This document shows positions 1 through 5,910 of a stretch of DNA of 38,759 nucleotides, piece after piece. This DNA is from a virus: positions 1 to 38,759 of IMG/VR virus record IMGVR_UViG_3300048672_001203. One strand, written 5' to 3'. The stretch's first letter is position 1. Every line of letters begins with the position of its first letter. Under the pieces are notes generated by a model that worked only from the letters and a program-made list of their open reading frames with translations, was not told where the DNA came from and made no database searches. The position numbers were made by a program, and so were the translations under genes.

Positions 1-127
1 TGAGGCTAGCGAGTTTCTTAAAACTGTCGCTACTTGCTTGTTGTTTTGATTCTCTTTGTTGGTTTGCATATTCTGTGCTGGTTTTTAGTTTTTCTGATCT
101 AATGTCGTTTGAAATGAAAGTGCCTAC
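1..127. repeat. Terminal direct repeat, left copy
   Basis: These 127 bases are identical to 38633-38759. An exact repeat of this odd length is what a k=127 assembly leaves at the ends of a circular contig, so I read it as an assembly overlap and not as a biological terminal repeat. The initiator gene reads through the join and reaches its stop at once, which supports circularity. Confidence 0.93.
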
Positions 128-820
128 CACCTTTTTCCAGTTTTTTCTTTTTGGCTTGGTTCCATCGGCGTTTTGCCAGTTTTTTACTTGGATGTAGTAA
201 AAATTTGGGTCGGCTTCGGGGTATGATTCTTGCATGTAAGCTTGGAAATCTTCAAACTCGAAAATATTGCTTTCGGAAAATAGAATTTCTGGAGCTTCAA
301 TCTTTACTTTTTTCGCGCGCCGCCCCCCAGTTTGCGGAGCTTTTTTTTGCTTTAGCTCACTAGATGAAAAATCATTTTTGGAATTTGATTTTTCGTTTTC
401 TGCATTATTATTATCTATTTTACTATTATCTTTTTTGGTATTTTCTTTCTTACTATTATTGGGGTGGTTTTCCAACCTAGGATTATCCTGCATTGGATTT
501 TCCGAGGTTGGATTTTCCGTATAGGGATTTTCCAATATGGATTCTGAATGCAAAATATAGTCTACACAAAAGAATCCTTTTTCATCTTTTCCTCTTACTC
601 TTTGCAAGTATCCAGCGCCTTCTAATTCTATTAATCCAGTCCTTACAGAATCAACGCTCTCCTTAAGTTGAGAGGCTAATCTTTCCACCGAAAAATCCCA
701 ATTATCTGGTTTGGATTGGATGAAAGCATAAAGGCCCTTTGCTTTGAGTGTCACATTTATGTTATTGAGTAAGTCGTTGGGGATAATCCCAAACTTGCTT
801 CGTATCGTTATTTTTGCCAT
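1..820 (-). CDS. Replication initiator / replisome organizer, winged-helix (crosses the circle junction)
   Basis: Starts at ATG 820 (MAKITIRSKFG) and stays open to base 1. Across the join it continues LMFD-stop, ending at 38622, for 276 aa in total. Residues about 1-90 look like a winged helix-turn-helix (DNWDFSVERLASQLKES, then GLIELEGAGYLQR), as in phage replisome organizers and O-type initiators. An ENP-xx repeat, a long Asn/Lys/Ser-rich linker and a C-terminal domain with a KNWQNADGTKPKRKNW segment follow. It begins 2 bases after the preceding stop, so it is read in the early operon. Its 3' end overlaps the next gene (start 38701). The ENP repeat is encoded by iteron-like DNA. The initiator role is inferred from architecture and position; I saw no helicase or primase gene, so host replication proteins are probably recruited. 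Confidence 0.75.
   Translation of the reverse strand, partial: MAKITIRSKFGIIPNDLLNNINVTLKAKGLYAFIQSKPDNWDFSVERLASQLKESVDSVRTGLIELEGAGYLQRVRGKDEKGFFCVDYILHSESILENPYTENPTSENPMQDNPRLENHPNNSKKENTKKDNSKIDNNNAENEKSNSKNDFSSSELKQKKAPQTGGRRAKKVKIEAPEILFSESNIFEFEDFQAYMQESYPEADPNFYYIQVKNWQNADGTKPKRKNWKKVVGTFISNDIRSEKLKTSTEYANQQRESKQQASSDSFKKLASL
360..533. other. Candidate replication origin: five 15-bp-period iterons plus AT-rich stretch
   Basis: Five copies of a GGATTTTCC-like 9-mer begin at 465 (TGGTTTTCC), 480 (GGATTATCC), 495, 510 and 525, exactly 15 bp apart. They lie inside the initiator gene and encode its ENP-xx repeat. The next 100 bases (360-464) are extremely AT-rich and strand-asymmetric. 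Iterons within the initiator gene beside an AT-rich segment is the arrangement of the lambda origin in gene O. The repeats and period are seen directly; origin function is inferred. Confidence 0.55.
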
Positions 821-822
821 AG

Positions 823-1020
823 TTAAATATTAAAATCGAAAAGTCTGTAAAAATCATCCTTGAAGATAAACACTCTCCAGCTCTTATAACATTCTAAGTA
901 AAATTCTGTACATTTTTCTGACATTTGCAAGGCTGCTTTTCTGCATCTTGTAGAAATAACCTCCTCCCATTCGTTAGAATACAAAATAAAAATCCCGTCA
1001 ATCCTGTATATCACTTTCAT
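823..1020 (-). CDS. Small hypothetical protein (65 aa)
   Basis: Begins MKVIYRIDGIFILYSNEW and ends FYRLFDFNI. It is rich in aromatic residues and contains two Cys (residues about 26 and 44), with no membrane segment or motif I recognise. The start overlaps the end of the 92-aa gene upstream by 23 bases and the stop lies 2 bases before the initiator start, so translation is probably coupled. Position between the cytosine methyltransferase and the initiator marks it as an early gene. Function unknown. Confidence 0.6.
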   Translation of the reverse strand: MKVIYRIDGIFILYSNEWEEVISTRCRKAALQMSEKCTEFYLECYKSWRVFIFKDDFYRLFDFNI

Positions 1021-1276
1021 GTCGTTTCAGTTTAAAATTATTTTTTCTGGCTATTTCTGAAGCCTCCTCTATTCTTTTGTTTAAATTGAGAGTTTCAAAG
1101 GCTTCAGGGTGTTTTACCCTTAATAGGGACATGCAATGCAGCATATCCCATAAGGCGTCATTTGTGCAGGTAATAGAGTTTGACTCTGCAAGTAACCTTA
1201 ATTCATTAATTGCCTTTTCCGAGGAGGATTTAATCTCGTTTATTGCCTCCTCTATTGATTCGATGTTTGCTTTCAT
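998..1276 (-). CDS. Hypothetical early protein (92 aa)
   Basis: Mostly helical and acidic: MKANIESIEEAINEIKSSSE, then a central NDALWDMLHCMSLLRVKHPE segment and a basic C-terminus. It starts inside the last 47 bases of the cytosine methyltransferase gene and overlaps the next gene by 23 bases, so it belongs to the same operon. No family recognised. The coupled spacing and protein-like composition support it as a real gene. Confidence 0.6.
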   Translation of the reverse strand: MKANIESIEEAINEIKSSSEKAINELRLLAESNSITCTNDALWDMLHCMSLLRVKHPEAFETLNLNKRIEEASEIARKNNFKLKRHESDIQD

Positions 1277-2354
1277 ATTCTTCTATTGCTTTGAAGATTT
1301 GAAGAACTACTTGCGGTACTATGGCGTTCCCATATCCTTTAATTGACTCGTTTCGGTGTTTAGGAACGGTAATTCCAACCAATCTGGAGGGAATCCCATC
1401 ATTTCCGCTACAAATCGGGGATTGAGTTGGGAAGTTTTTCCAGTTTGCTGGAATGCTCTCTTTTGCAAAGAATCCTGATTTCTTTTTCCCGTATTCTTTG
1501 CTGGATTGTCGTCCGCTGTAGGAGTAGGAAGTAATGATTTTGCAATTACCTCCTCTAGATTCCCTTTGTTTCTGTTGGCTAAATTTTCGCTGTTTAAATT
1601 GCAACCATTCACCTTGTTGGCTCTTGGGGTCGGGAGCAAATTGTTTTGAGATAAATCTACCAATTTGCAACTCCCCTCTACTCCCTGATTTGAGCGTATT
1701 CGATTGTTGCCAAAAACTTCTCTTGGATTTTTGGGGGTTATTGTTTCGGCACACGTTGGAGTTGGCAAAAGCGTTAATAAATAGCCCGTTTCGGCTTGTT
1801 GATACAAGGTACCTCCTTTTGCATCGTGCGGAGCTCTGCCTTCCATGCTTTTTGCCGTTGGGGTCTTTATAAGCGACAAACCAGACTCTATCTCTTCTGT
1901 GCGGTGCGTCAACGGCGCAAGCTGGAAGTATATACGGTTGTACCTGGTACCCTTCAGCCTCCAAATCAACTTGCACCTCCTCGAAGACCATCCCGTCTGA
2001 CCAATTAACAATCCCGAAAACGTTTTCGCCCACAATCCAACGTGGTTGAATTTCTCGAATTGCTCTAAGCATTTGGGGCCATAGATGGCGCTCATCATCT
2101 TTCCCTTTTCGCTTTCCAGCGAGGGAGTAAGGTTGGCAGGGGAACCCACCTGTAAGGATGTCGATTTTTCCTCTGTGAATAGAGAAATCTGTTTGCTTGA
2201 TATCTTCATAACTTTTCGCATTTGGCCAATAATATTTTAAAACTGTTTGGCAGAATGGGTTTATTTCGCAATGAAACACATTCTCCCATCTAATCCACTC
2301 GGCGGCTAAATCAAATCCACCAATTCCGGAAAATAACGAGGCGTGCCTAAACAT
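1230..2354 (-). CDS. dcm: DNA (cytosine-5) methyltransferase, Dcm type
   Basis: Methylates cytosine in phage DNA, probably shielding it from host restriction. All the main C5-MTase motifs are visible in order: motif I LFSGIGGFDLA (residues 8-18), motif IV GGFPCQPYS with the catalytic Cys, motif VI GENV, motif VIII RDRVWFVA, and the C-terminal NDGIPSRL and GYGNAIVPQV (motifs IX-X). At 374 aa it has full length. Residues about 165-310 form a variable, polar target-recognition stretch of unusual composition; a second frame with its own conserved-looking protein is read over this stretch. It starts inside the last 8 bases of the XRE gene and is followed by overlapping early genes. Activity is likely; the recognition site cannot be read from sequence. 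Confidence 0.93.
   Translation of the reverse strand: MFRHASLFSGIGGFDLAAEWIRWENVFHCEINPFCQTVLKYYWPNAKSYEDIKQTDFSIHRGKIDILTGGFPCQPYSLAGKRKGKDDERHLWPQMLRAIREIQPRWIVGENVFGIVNWSDGMVFEEVQVDLEAEGYQVQPYILPACAVDAPHRRDRVWFVAYKDPNGKKHGRQSSARCKRRYLVSTSRNGLFINAFANSNVCRNNNPQKSKRSFWQQSNTLKSGSRGELQIGRFISKQFAPDPKSQQGEWLQFKQRKFSQQKQRESRGGNCKIITSYSYSGRQSSKEYGKKKSGFFAKESIPANWKNFPTQSPICSGNDGIPSRLVGITVPKHRNESIKGYGNAIVPQVVLQIFKAIEEYESKHRINRGGNKRD
1319..2221 (-). CDS. Overlapping +1-frame protein inside dcm (LPTPT/MGFPPDW type)
   Basis: A 300-aa open frame, ATG to stop, lies wholly within dcm on the same strand, shifted +1. It does not look random. It has a WAKTFSGLLIG-x-TGWSS segment, KLIWRLKGTRYNRIYFQLAP, four TPT/TPR repeats (IKTPTAKS, LLPTPTCA, LLPTPRAN, LLPTPTADD), and near the end LNPRFVAEMMGFPPDWLELP. 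From memory, proteins with W-S-x-R-C-x-L-x-W-x-L-K, repeated LPTPT-A and a final NPxFVExxMGFPxxW recur in Bacteroidetes phages and mobile elements, usually as hypothetical or methyltransferase-associated. The same DNA therefore seems to encode two conserved proteins. Expression could come from internal initiation at 2221 or at ATG 2206 (MKISSKQISLF). Function unknown. Confidence 0.65.
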   Translation of the reverse strand: MRKVMKISSKQISLFTEEKSTSLQVGSPANLTPSLESEKGKMMSAIYGPKCLEQFEKFNHVGLWAKTFSGLLIGQTGWSSRRCKLIWRLKGTRYNRIYFQLAPLTHRTEEIESGLSLIKTPTAKSMEGRAPHDAKGGTLYQQAETGYLLTLLPTPTCAETITPKNPREVFGNNRIRSNQGVEGSCKLVDLSQNNLLPTPRANKVNGCNLNSENLANRNKGNLEEVIAKSLLPTPTADDNPAKNTGKRNQDSLQKRAFQQTGKTSQLNPRFVAEMMGFPPDWLELPFLNTETSQLKDMGTP

Positions 2355-2757
2355 AAAACTTAGCCCCCTTCAATTTGTCTAACGAATCAACCGTCGCCAC
2401 TGACCCATCAAGACGGTTTTGGATGAACTTATACACGCCGTCAGCAACAAAATGCACACGGCCGTACAGCTCACCAAACTGGCAAAGAACAGTACCCGTG
2501 TCTCTTGCGACAGTTTCCGCCACAATGGCCGAAACTTCGCAATTGTCAACGGGCTGCAAAGATACATCAACCTTGTACCCCATAGCCAAGGCGTACAGTT
2601 CAATTGTTTCATACGCCTTCATCTTGTAGAAAGCGGACGAAAGTAATGAGATTTCGTGTTGGGATACACCAACTTTTTCAGCGATGGTGCCCTGAGAAAT
2701 CTTTCTATCCTTTCGGATAGCATTAAGCGCATTTGCAATTCTTCTATGTAATACCAT
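2347..2757 (-). CDS. XRE-family helix-turn-helix regulator
   Basis: Residues 8-60 form a Cro/CI-type HTH: IANALNAIRKDRKISQGTIA then EKVGVSQHEISLLS. The remaining 75 residues are an unrecognised domain (VDVSLQPVDNCEVSAIVAET and onward) that could bind an effector or mediate dimerisation. It is the first gene of the leftward early operon, downstream of a promoter at 2786-2816, and its 3' end overlaps dcm by 8 bases. A TGACAAATGCAA half-matching dyad at 2833-2846 lies just upstream of that promoter, consistent with autoregulation. No antirepressor or integrase is evident, so calling it a lysogeny repressor would go too far. Confidence 0.8.
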   Translation of the reverse strand: MVLHRRIANALNAIRKDRKISQGTIAEKVGVSQHEISLLSSAFYKMKAYETIELYALAMGYKVDVSLQPVDNCEVSAIVAETVARDTGTVLCQFGELYGRVHFVADGVYKFIQNRLDGSVATVDSLDKLKGAKFYV

Positions 2758-2785
2758 ATCAAAAATTTGTTTAAAATTGTTTATG

Positions 2786-2816
2786 CAAATGTAATATAAA
2801 TATCAAAATAAACAAT
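2786..2816 (-). promoter_or_regulatory. Early leftward promoter (Bacteroidetes type)
   Basis: Read on the minus strand: ATTG, 19 bases, TACATTTG. The -7 box matches TAnnTTTG exactly and the -33 box matches TTTG in 3 of 4 positions. It lies 30 bases before the XRE start and would drive the long leftward early operon. Confidence 0.6.
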
Positions 2817-2849
2817 AGTAATATTTAATTTTCTGACAAATGCAAGAAA

Positions 2850-2879
2850 AAACCCGACACTCAAGCGAGTATCGGGTTT
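2850..2879 (-). terminator. Rho-independent terminator of the short leftward operon
   Basis: A 13-bp stem (2850-2862 with 2867-2879) with a 4-base loop. In the minus-strand transcript its one irregular pair is a G-U and the stem is followed by a run of U. It would end transcripts from the 3509-2997 genes before they enter the XRE operon. Confidence 0.75.
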
Positions 2880-2996
2880 ATAAATAACTAAACAATCCTT
2901 TTACTTAAAGACTCCTATGTGAATAGAAAGATTAAGTTTTAAAAAAAATCATGCGCTTTACTTGGTTGGTGGGTGGCGATTTGTTTTTCATGGTGG

Positions 2997-3212
2997 TTAT
3001 TGTTTGGTAAGTAAAAAATAGATAAACTGAAAAAGTGATATAGTATAGTATTTCGCAAACCACCAGTAATATGGAATTGTCAAAATAAACCACCATGAAA
3101 AATTAATACTATTTTTCATTTTCATGACAGAAAATACTATCATCAAAAAAATATTCATTAGCAAATTTAAAAACTCGCCAAATGAGAAAAATCTTAAAAT
3201 TGCTCGTATCAT
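2997..3212 (-). CDS. Small membrane protein (71 aa)
   Basis: Highly hydrophobic with about two membrane-spanning stretches: LNLLMNIFLMIVFSVM (residues about 16-31) and SWWFILTIPYYWWFAKYY then LFQFIYFLL. Very rich in Phe, Trp and Tyr. Its ATG overlaps the stop of the 25-aa peptide gene (ATGA), so the two are translationally coupled. It is the last gene before the terminator at 2850. No family recognised. As part of the set facing the ERF operon it could be an exclusion or membrane-acting early protein, which is speculation. Confidence 0.5.
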   Translation of the reverse strand: MIRAILRFFSFGEFLNLLMNIFLMIVFSVMKMKNSINFSWWFILTIPYYWWFAKYYTISLFQFIYFLLTKQ

Positions 3213-3286
3213 TTTCTTTTCTGGGTTACATTATAAACCAACCAAAATCCTAGCATCAAAAGCATAAGGCCAAAAAGCATTTTCAT
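3209..3286 (-). CDS. 25-aa single-span membrane peptide
   Basis: ATG 3286 begins 2 bases after the stop of the 73-aa gene, and its TGA overlaps the ATG of the next gene (ATGA). The peptide MKMLFGLMLLMLGFWLVYNV plus a basic tail is a single hydrophobic helix followed by Lys/Arg. The tight spacing on both sides is the main evidence that it is real. It is too short for homology inference. Confidence 0.5.
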   Translation of the reverse strand: MKMLFGLMLLMLGFWLVYNVTQKRK

Positions 3287-3287
3287 T

Positions 3288-3509
3288 TCAATTGCCACTC
3301 TTCACCTCCTCTCCCTTTAGCTGCGCAACTCTTTTACCCACTTCTCGATCCAAAACAGAAAAGAATACCTCCTTTTCGTTAAGCTTGAAAACATCCGTGC
3401 CTATTTCGTAGAGGTCAACCTTACGCCTCCACTCCCAGACGGTATTATAGGGGTATTCCTTATGCAACACCCTACACAATTCAGCGATATTGATTATTTT
3501 ATTTTTCAT
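3288..3509 (-). CDS. Hypothetical protein (73 aa), first gene of the leftward switch operon
   Basis: Starts MKNKIINIAELCRVLHKEY, with VWEWRRKVDLYEIGTDVFKL in the middle and a charged C-terminus. The N-terminal helix-rich part could be a small DNA-binding fold, but I see no clear HTH signature. The promoter -7 box ends 5 bases upstream of the ATG, so the transcript would be leaderless or nearly so. Lying on one side of a divergent promoter with two palindromes, it is a natural candidate for a switch regulator. That rests on position only. Confidence 0.55.
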   Translation of the reverse strand: MKNKIINIAELCRVLHKEYPYNTVWEWRRKVDLYEIGTDVFKLNEKEVFFSVLDREVGKRVAQLKGEEVKSGN

Positions 3510-3513
3510 AATT

Positions 3514-3544
3514 CAAATCTACGAATTAAAATTTAATTCGCAAA
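3514..3544 (-). promoter_or_regulatory. Leftward switch promoter
   Basis: Minus-strand TTTG (3541-3544), exactly 19 bases, then TAGATTTG (3514-3521): a perfect match to the Bacteroidetes consensus. The 19-base spacer is itself a perfect palindrome. The expected start point is close to the ATG at 3509. Confidence 0.8.
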
Positions 3545-3552
3545 AGTTTTGC
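3522..3552. promoter_or_regulatory. Twin palindromic operator between divergent promoters
   Basis: Two abutting perfect palindromes: CGAATTAAA-A-TTTAATTCG at 3522-3540 (9-bp arms) and GCAAAA-G-TTTTGC at 3540-3552 (6-bp arms). The first fills the spacer of the leftward promoter. The second covers the -33 boxes of both promoters. One bound protein could close both directions. Confidence 0.6.
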
Positions 3553-3579
3553 TAATAAAAAAGTTATATAGTACTTTTG
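3548..3579 (+). promoter_or_regulatory. Rightward switch promoter
   Basis: TTTG (3548-3551), 20 bases, TACTTTTG (3572-3579), matching the Bacteroidetes TAnnTTTG box exactly. It lies 28 bases before the ATG at 3608 and drives the ERF operon. Confidence 0.75.
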
Positions 3580-3607
3580 CAACACAAACCAACAACAAAA
3601 CAATAAT

Positions 3608-3916
3608 ATGTATCTAAAACCAGTACCCCTAATAGCTAACGAATGCGAAGGGTGTTCGTTGCTTGATAGTCTGACAAATGTCAGGAATTGTGAGCCACAT
3701 CATCGAAATCAGTGTGGAATTAATGAAAGGAAAATACTTGTACCCTCTGACACTTCTATCCCTGTAGTGCAAGTGGTGTCCTATTTAGATTACGAGTTGA
3801 CCGACTCAATCAGGAAGGAGATAATCCAGATTATTCCTGACATTAATCAAGAACTTTTAATCAAATCTTGCAACCTTAGAAACCTAATTGAAAACCTATG
3901 GAAAATACAGAGATAA
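3608..3916 (+). CDS. Hypothetical protein (102 aa), first gene of the ERF operon
   Basis: N-terminal MYLKPVPLIANECEGCSLLD has a Cys pair (ECEGC) and further Cys/His follow (NCEPHHRNQC), which may be a small metal-binding knuckle. The C-terminal half is helical (SYLDYELTDSIRKEIIQIIP). It overlaps the ERF gene by 19 bases. A perfect CTGACAAATGTCAG dyad lies within the coding sequence at 3671-3684. No family recognised. Confidence 0.6.
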   Translation: MYLKPVPLIANECEGCSLLDSLTNVRNCEPHHRNQCGINERKILVPSDTSIPVVQVVSYLDYELTDSIRKEIIQIIPDINQELLIKSCNLRNLIENLWKIQR

Positions 3917-4602
3917 CAGTTGACTTGAATAATCGGTTATTGAAAATTCAAGAAGAAATTCAGTCGATCACTAAGGATAAGACCGTCCCATATAAAAAAA
4001 TCGATTATGTTAGCGATAAAGGTGTAAATGAGGCATTTAAACCACTTTTCGATAAACATGAAGTATTATTTTATGTCGAGGCAATTGATTACCAAATGAC
4101 GTTTTGTGAAAAACCTGTCAATAGGGGAAAGCCTGATTTTTATTTGGAACCAAACTATATGTTCATTGTCAAATGCAATATGGTGTTTGAGACCAACAAA
4201 GAAAGAAAGGTTATTCCTTATTTGGGGGCAGATGCAAATGGATTTGAAGATGGGCTTCAGGGTGCAATTACAAGCACTAGGAGAGCTTTTTTGTTAAAGT
4301 TTTTTAATGTTGTGCAAGTTGACAATAACAATAATAATAACAATCAAGGCACCAACAATCAGCAAGGAAGGAATCATTCATATCAAAAGCAAACGCCTCC
4401 TCCTCAATTAAGTGAAGCAGATAAGCTTGTAAAGAAAATGAATGAATATAAGACTTTAGCTGAATACAATTCAATATTTGATCGTGTAATGACTGAAGGA
4501 GAAAAGGATGTTTCAATTAAAAGAATTTACTGGGATATCGCCAAAAAAAGAGGGTATAAGTTTGACGAAACAATTAATAAATTTAGAAAAAAAGATGACT
4601 AG
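3898..4602 (+). CDS. ERF-family single-strand annealing protein
   Basis: Anneals complementary single strands during phage recombination or genome circularisation. The N-terminal half fits the ERF fold: LNNRLLKIQEEIQSITKDKT, then FKPLFDKHEVLFYV and the family-typical GLQGAITSTRRAFLLKFFNV (about residues 117-136), corresponding to the G-SAITYARRYAL motif. A low-complexity Asn/Gln linker (about residues 142-158) and a charged helical C-terminal domain follow. It overlaps its neighbours on both sides. The partner nuclease may be the RuvC-like protein in the early operon; no exonuclease is present. ERF assignment is by motif recall. Confidence 0.75.
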   Translation: MENTEITVDLNNRLLKIQEEIQSITKDKTVPYKKIDYVSDKGVNEAFKPLFDKHEVLFYVEAIDYQMTFCEKPVNRGKPDFYLEPNYMFIVKCNMVFETNKERKVIPYLGADANGFEDGLQGAITSTRRAFLLKFFNVVQVDNNNNNNNQGTNNQQGRNHSYQKQTPPPQLSEADKLVKKMNEYKTLAEYNSIFDRVMTEGEKDVSIKRIYWDIAKKRGYKFDETINKFRKKDD

Positions 4603-4792
4603 AGCACAAGCATTTAAAAAACATTTTCCAAAGCTATACGAGGAGGCTTTGAGCGAAATGAAAAGGCAACGAAATGAAGACTTTGCCAATACCCAATTTT
4701 ACGGCACAAAAAAGGACTTGTTGACCTCCTCGTTTAGCTTTGATTTAGCTAAAAATAAACAAATTTGGAAAGATGAGGAGGCAAAACTATGA
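4595..4792 (+). CDS. Hypothetical protein (65 aa)
   Basis: I place the start at ATG 4595 (MTRAQAFKKHFPKLYEEALS), overlapping the ERF stop by 8 bases. A longer upstream start would lie well inside ERF. The protein is basic and helical with no membrane segment. The stop overlaps the next ATG (ATGA). Function unknown; operon position suggests a role with the recombination genes. Confidence 0.6.
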   Translation: MTRAQAFKKHFPKLYEEALSEMKRQRNEDFANTQFYGTKKDLLTSSFSFDLAKNKQIWKDEEAKL

Positions 4793-5082
4793 TAGGATAC
4801 ATTTTGACTAGAAGCCAAATTGACCCACAAAAAGGATTTTCCCATTTCCATTTTTCTGAAGTGATTGAGTCAAAAAATGTAGATGGTTTACCTAGGGTTG
4901 AGGGTCGCGATTGTGTTGTAATCGCTCATGAGATTGAATACCACGTTGATAGTATTTCGATGCAAGGAAATCAACTACATGAACTTTTTGGAGAATTTGT
5001 TAGAGAGTTGTTTGAAGAATCAACAGGATTAACTAGAATTGAATTTAAAAAACTTAAAATTAAACCTTATGAAAAAGATTAA
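4789..5082 (+). CDS. Hypothetical protein (97 aa)
   Basis: MIGYILTRSQIDPQKGFSHF, then an acidic central region (VEGRDCVVIAHEIEYHVDSI) and a basic tail KKLKIKPYEKD. Probably a small alpha/beta protein. It is coupled by ATGA overlap upstream and overlaps the membrane protein gene downstream by 14 bases. Not recognised. Confidence 0.6.
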   Translation: MIGYILTRSQIDPQKGFSHFHFSEVIESKNVDGLPRVEGRDCVVIAHEIEYHVDSISMQGNQLHELFGEFVRELFEESTGLTRIEFKKLKIKPYEKD

Positions 5083-5281
5083 AGACTTATTTGCATTCTT
5101 GGTTCCTGACGAAAATGACTTAATGGAGTTGTTTGCTGGACTAATTTTAATTGTAGTAATTATGTGGTTTGTTTCAGAAAATGTACTCGTTAACTATATT
5201 GGTTATGCTATTATTTTATTTTCGTTTTTAGGTATTTGCGCGTACTTAATAGGCAAAATGGGAGGAGGTAATGATGAGTAA
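5069..5281 (+). CDS. Small two-span membrane protein (70 aa)
   Basis: Start chosen at ATG 5069 (MKKIKDLFAFL), just inside the end of the previous gene. Two hydrophobic helices are clear: LFAGLILIVVIMWFVS (about residues 22-37) and YIGYAIILFSFLGICAYLIG (about 44-63). Two short helices with a basic N-terminus resemble small phage membrane proteins, including holins, but the gene is in the recombination operon away from the lysis genes. Function unknown. Confidence 0.6.
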   Translation: MKKIKDLFAFLVPDENDLMELFAGLILIVVIMWFVSENVLVNYIGYAIILFSFLGICAYLIGKMGGGNDE

Positions 5282-5525
5282 TTTTCTAACACTTTCGAGT
5301 TTGAAAAATTATGCACTAGCAATGAAATCTGTTTGTGAGGAAAATATCACCCAGATTGAAAGAATGAGCAAAAACCAATTGGCTAAAATTGATTACAAGC
5401 TTAACGGTATGACAAAAAGCGATTGGGAGATGAATAAATCACTCTGGGAAAGAGACCTTGAAAAGATTGAAAAAAGAATGCAAGAATTATACCCCATAGA
5501 ACTAGAGAGAATGCTGCTACGATAA
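5274..5525 (+). CDS. Hypothetical coiled-coil protein (83 aa)
   Basis: Two adjacent ATGs (5271 and 5274). The GGAGGAGG at 5261-5268 is better spaced to the second, so I use 5274, although Bacteroidetes ribosomes rarely rely on this signal. The protein is helical and charged (EENITQIERMSKNQLAKIDY; WERDLEKIEKRMQELYP), probably a coiled coil. It is the last gene before a strong terminator. Not recognised. Confidence 0.55.
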   Translation: MSNFLTLSSLKNYALAMKSVCEENITQIERMSKNQLAKIDYKLNGMTKSDWEMNKSLWERDLEKIEKRMQELYPIELERMLLR

Positions 5526-5529
5526 AAAC

Positions 5530-5560
5530 AAACCCTAGGCGTAAAACACCTAGGGTTTTT
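5530..5560. terminator. Bidirectional terminator between ERF operon and lysis genes
   Basis: AAACCCTAGG pairs with CCTAGGGTTT (5530-5539 with 5549-5558), followed by a T run on the plus strand and flanked by A on the other side. It ends the rightward ERF operon and the leftward late genes, which converge here. Confidence 0.85.
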
Positions 5561-5582
5561 CATTAACCACTCATGAAAAGCA

Positions 5583-5840
5583 CTATTGCAGTCTTTTCCT
5601 TTTCCGTTCAAAATACTTTATTGCCTTGTTGGTGAAATACACGCCAACGGCACCACATCCACCAAGCGCAACCTTTCCAACTGCTTCCATAATAAAATCA
5701 AACAAAGGTGCCCAATCACTCCCAATAATAAAATTGGGCATGAACATAGCTAGTAAAAATCCCAAAACATAAGAGATTCTATTATCAATAACGTGTGTCG
5801 TATTCATACCGATTACTAGATTAAGAAAAATTGAAAGCAT
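5583..5840 (-). CDS. Membrane protein, holin candidate (85 aa)
   Basis: Last gene of the leftward lysis cluster. Start taken at ATG 5840 (MLSIFLNLVIGMNTTHV), because a start at 5879 would lie in the hairpin there; ATG 5807 is also possible. Hydrophobic stretches: SYVLGFLLAMFMPNFIIG and AVGKVALGGCGAVGVYF, with a strongly basic C-terminus (YFERKRKRLQ). Two membrane helices plus a basic tail beside an endolysin suit a holin or antiholin. Function inferred from topology and position. Confidence 0.55.
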   Translation of the reverse strand: MLSIFLNLVIGMNTTHVIDNRISYVLGFLLAMFMPNFIIGSDWAPLFDFIMEAVGKVALGGCGAVGVYFTNKAIKYFERKRKRLQ

Positions 5841-5877
5841 GGATTTAGTATATTTAACATGAAAAGTTAGATAGTTC

Positions 5878-5909
5878 AAATCCCTGCTCGTTTTACGTGT
5901 TAGGGATTT
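5878..5909. terminator. Hairpin in the lysis cluster
   Basis: AAATCCCT (5878-5885) pairs with AGGGATTT (5902-5909) around a 16-base loop; on the plus strand T-rich sequence follows. On the leftward coding strand no U run follows, so it is a poor terminator for the genes around it and may instead be an mRNA structure controlling the last lysis gene. Confidence 0.4.
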
Positions 5910-5910
5910 T

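Noticed and set aside
1-127. Terminal direct repeats as physical phage ends (cos or DTR)
   Set aside because: The length of exactly 127 and the gene that reads cleanly across the join point to a circular assembly overlap.
1534-1872. Plus-strand open frame of 112 aa opposite dcm
   Set aside because: It lies antisense to two strongly supported frames, and its Leu/Cys-rich composition reflects the opposite strand.
2347-2757. Calling the phage temperate because of the XRE regulator
   Set aside because: No integrase or partition genes are visible; the regulator heads the early operon and could act in lytic timing.
2880-2996. A 16-aa frame from ATG 2991 (MKNKSPPTNQVKRMIFFKT)
   Set aside because: Too short and not tightly coupled to other genes; more likely trailing sequence before the terminator.
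5860-5910. TTCAAATCCCTGCTCG resembling a tRNA 3' end, perhaps an attachment-site core
   Set aside because: The bases before TTCAAAT do not form a T stem, no integrase gene is present, and the sequence is explained by a hairpin.
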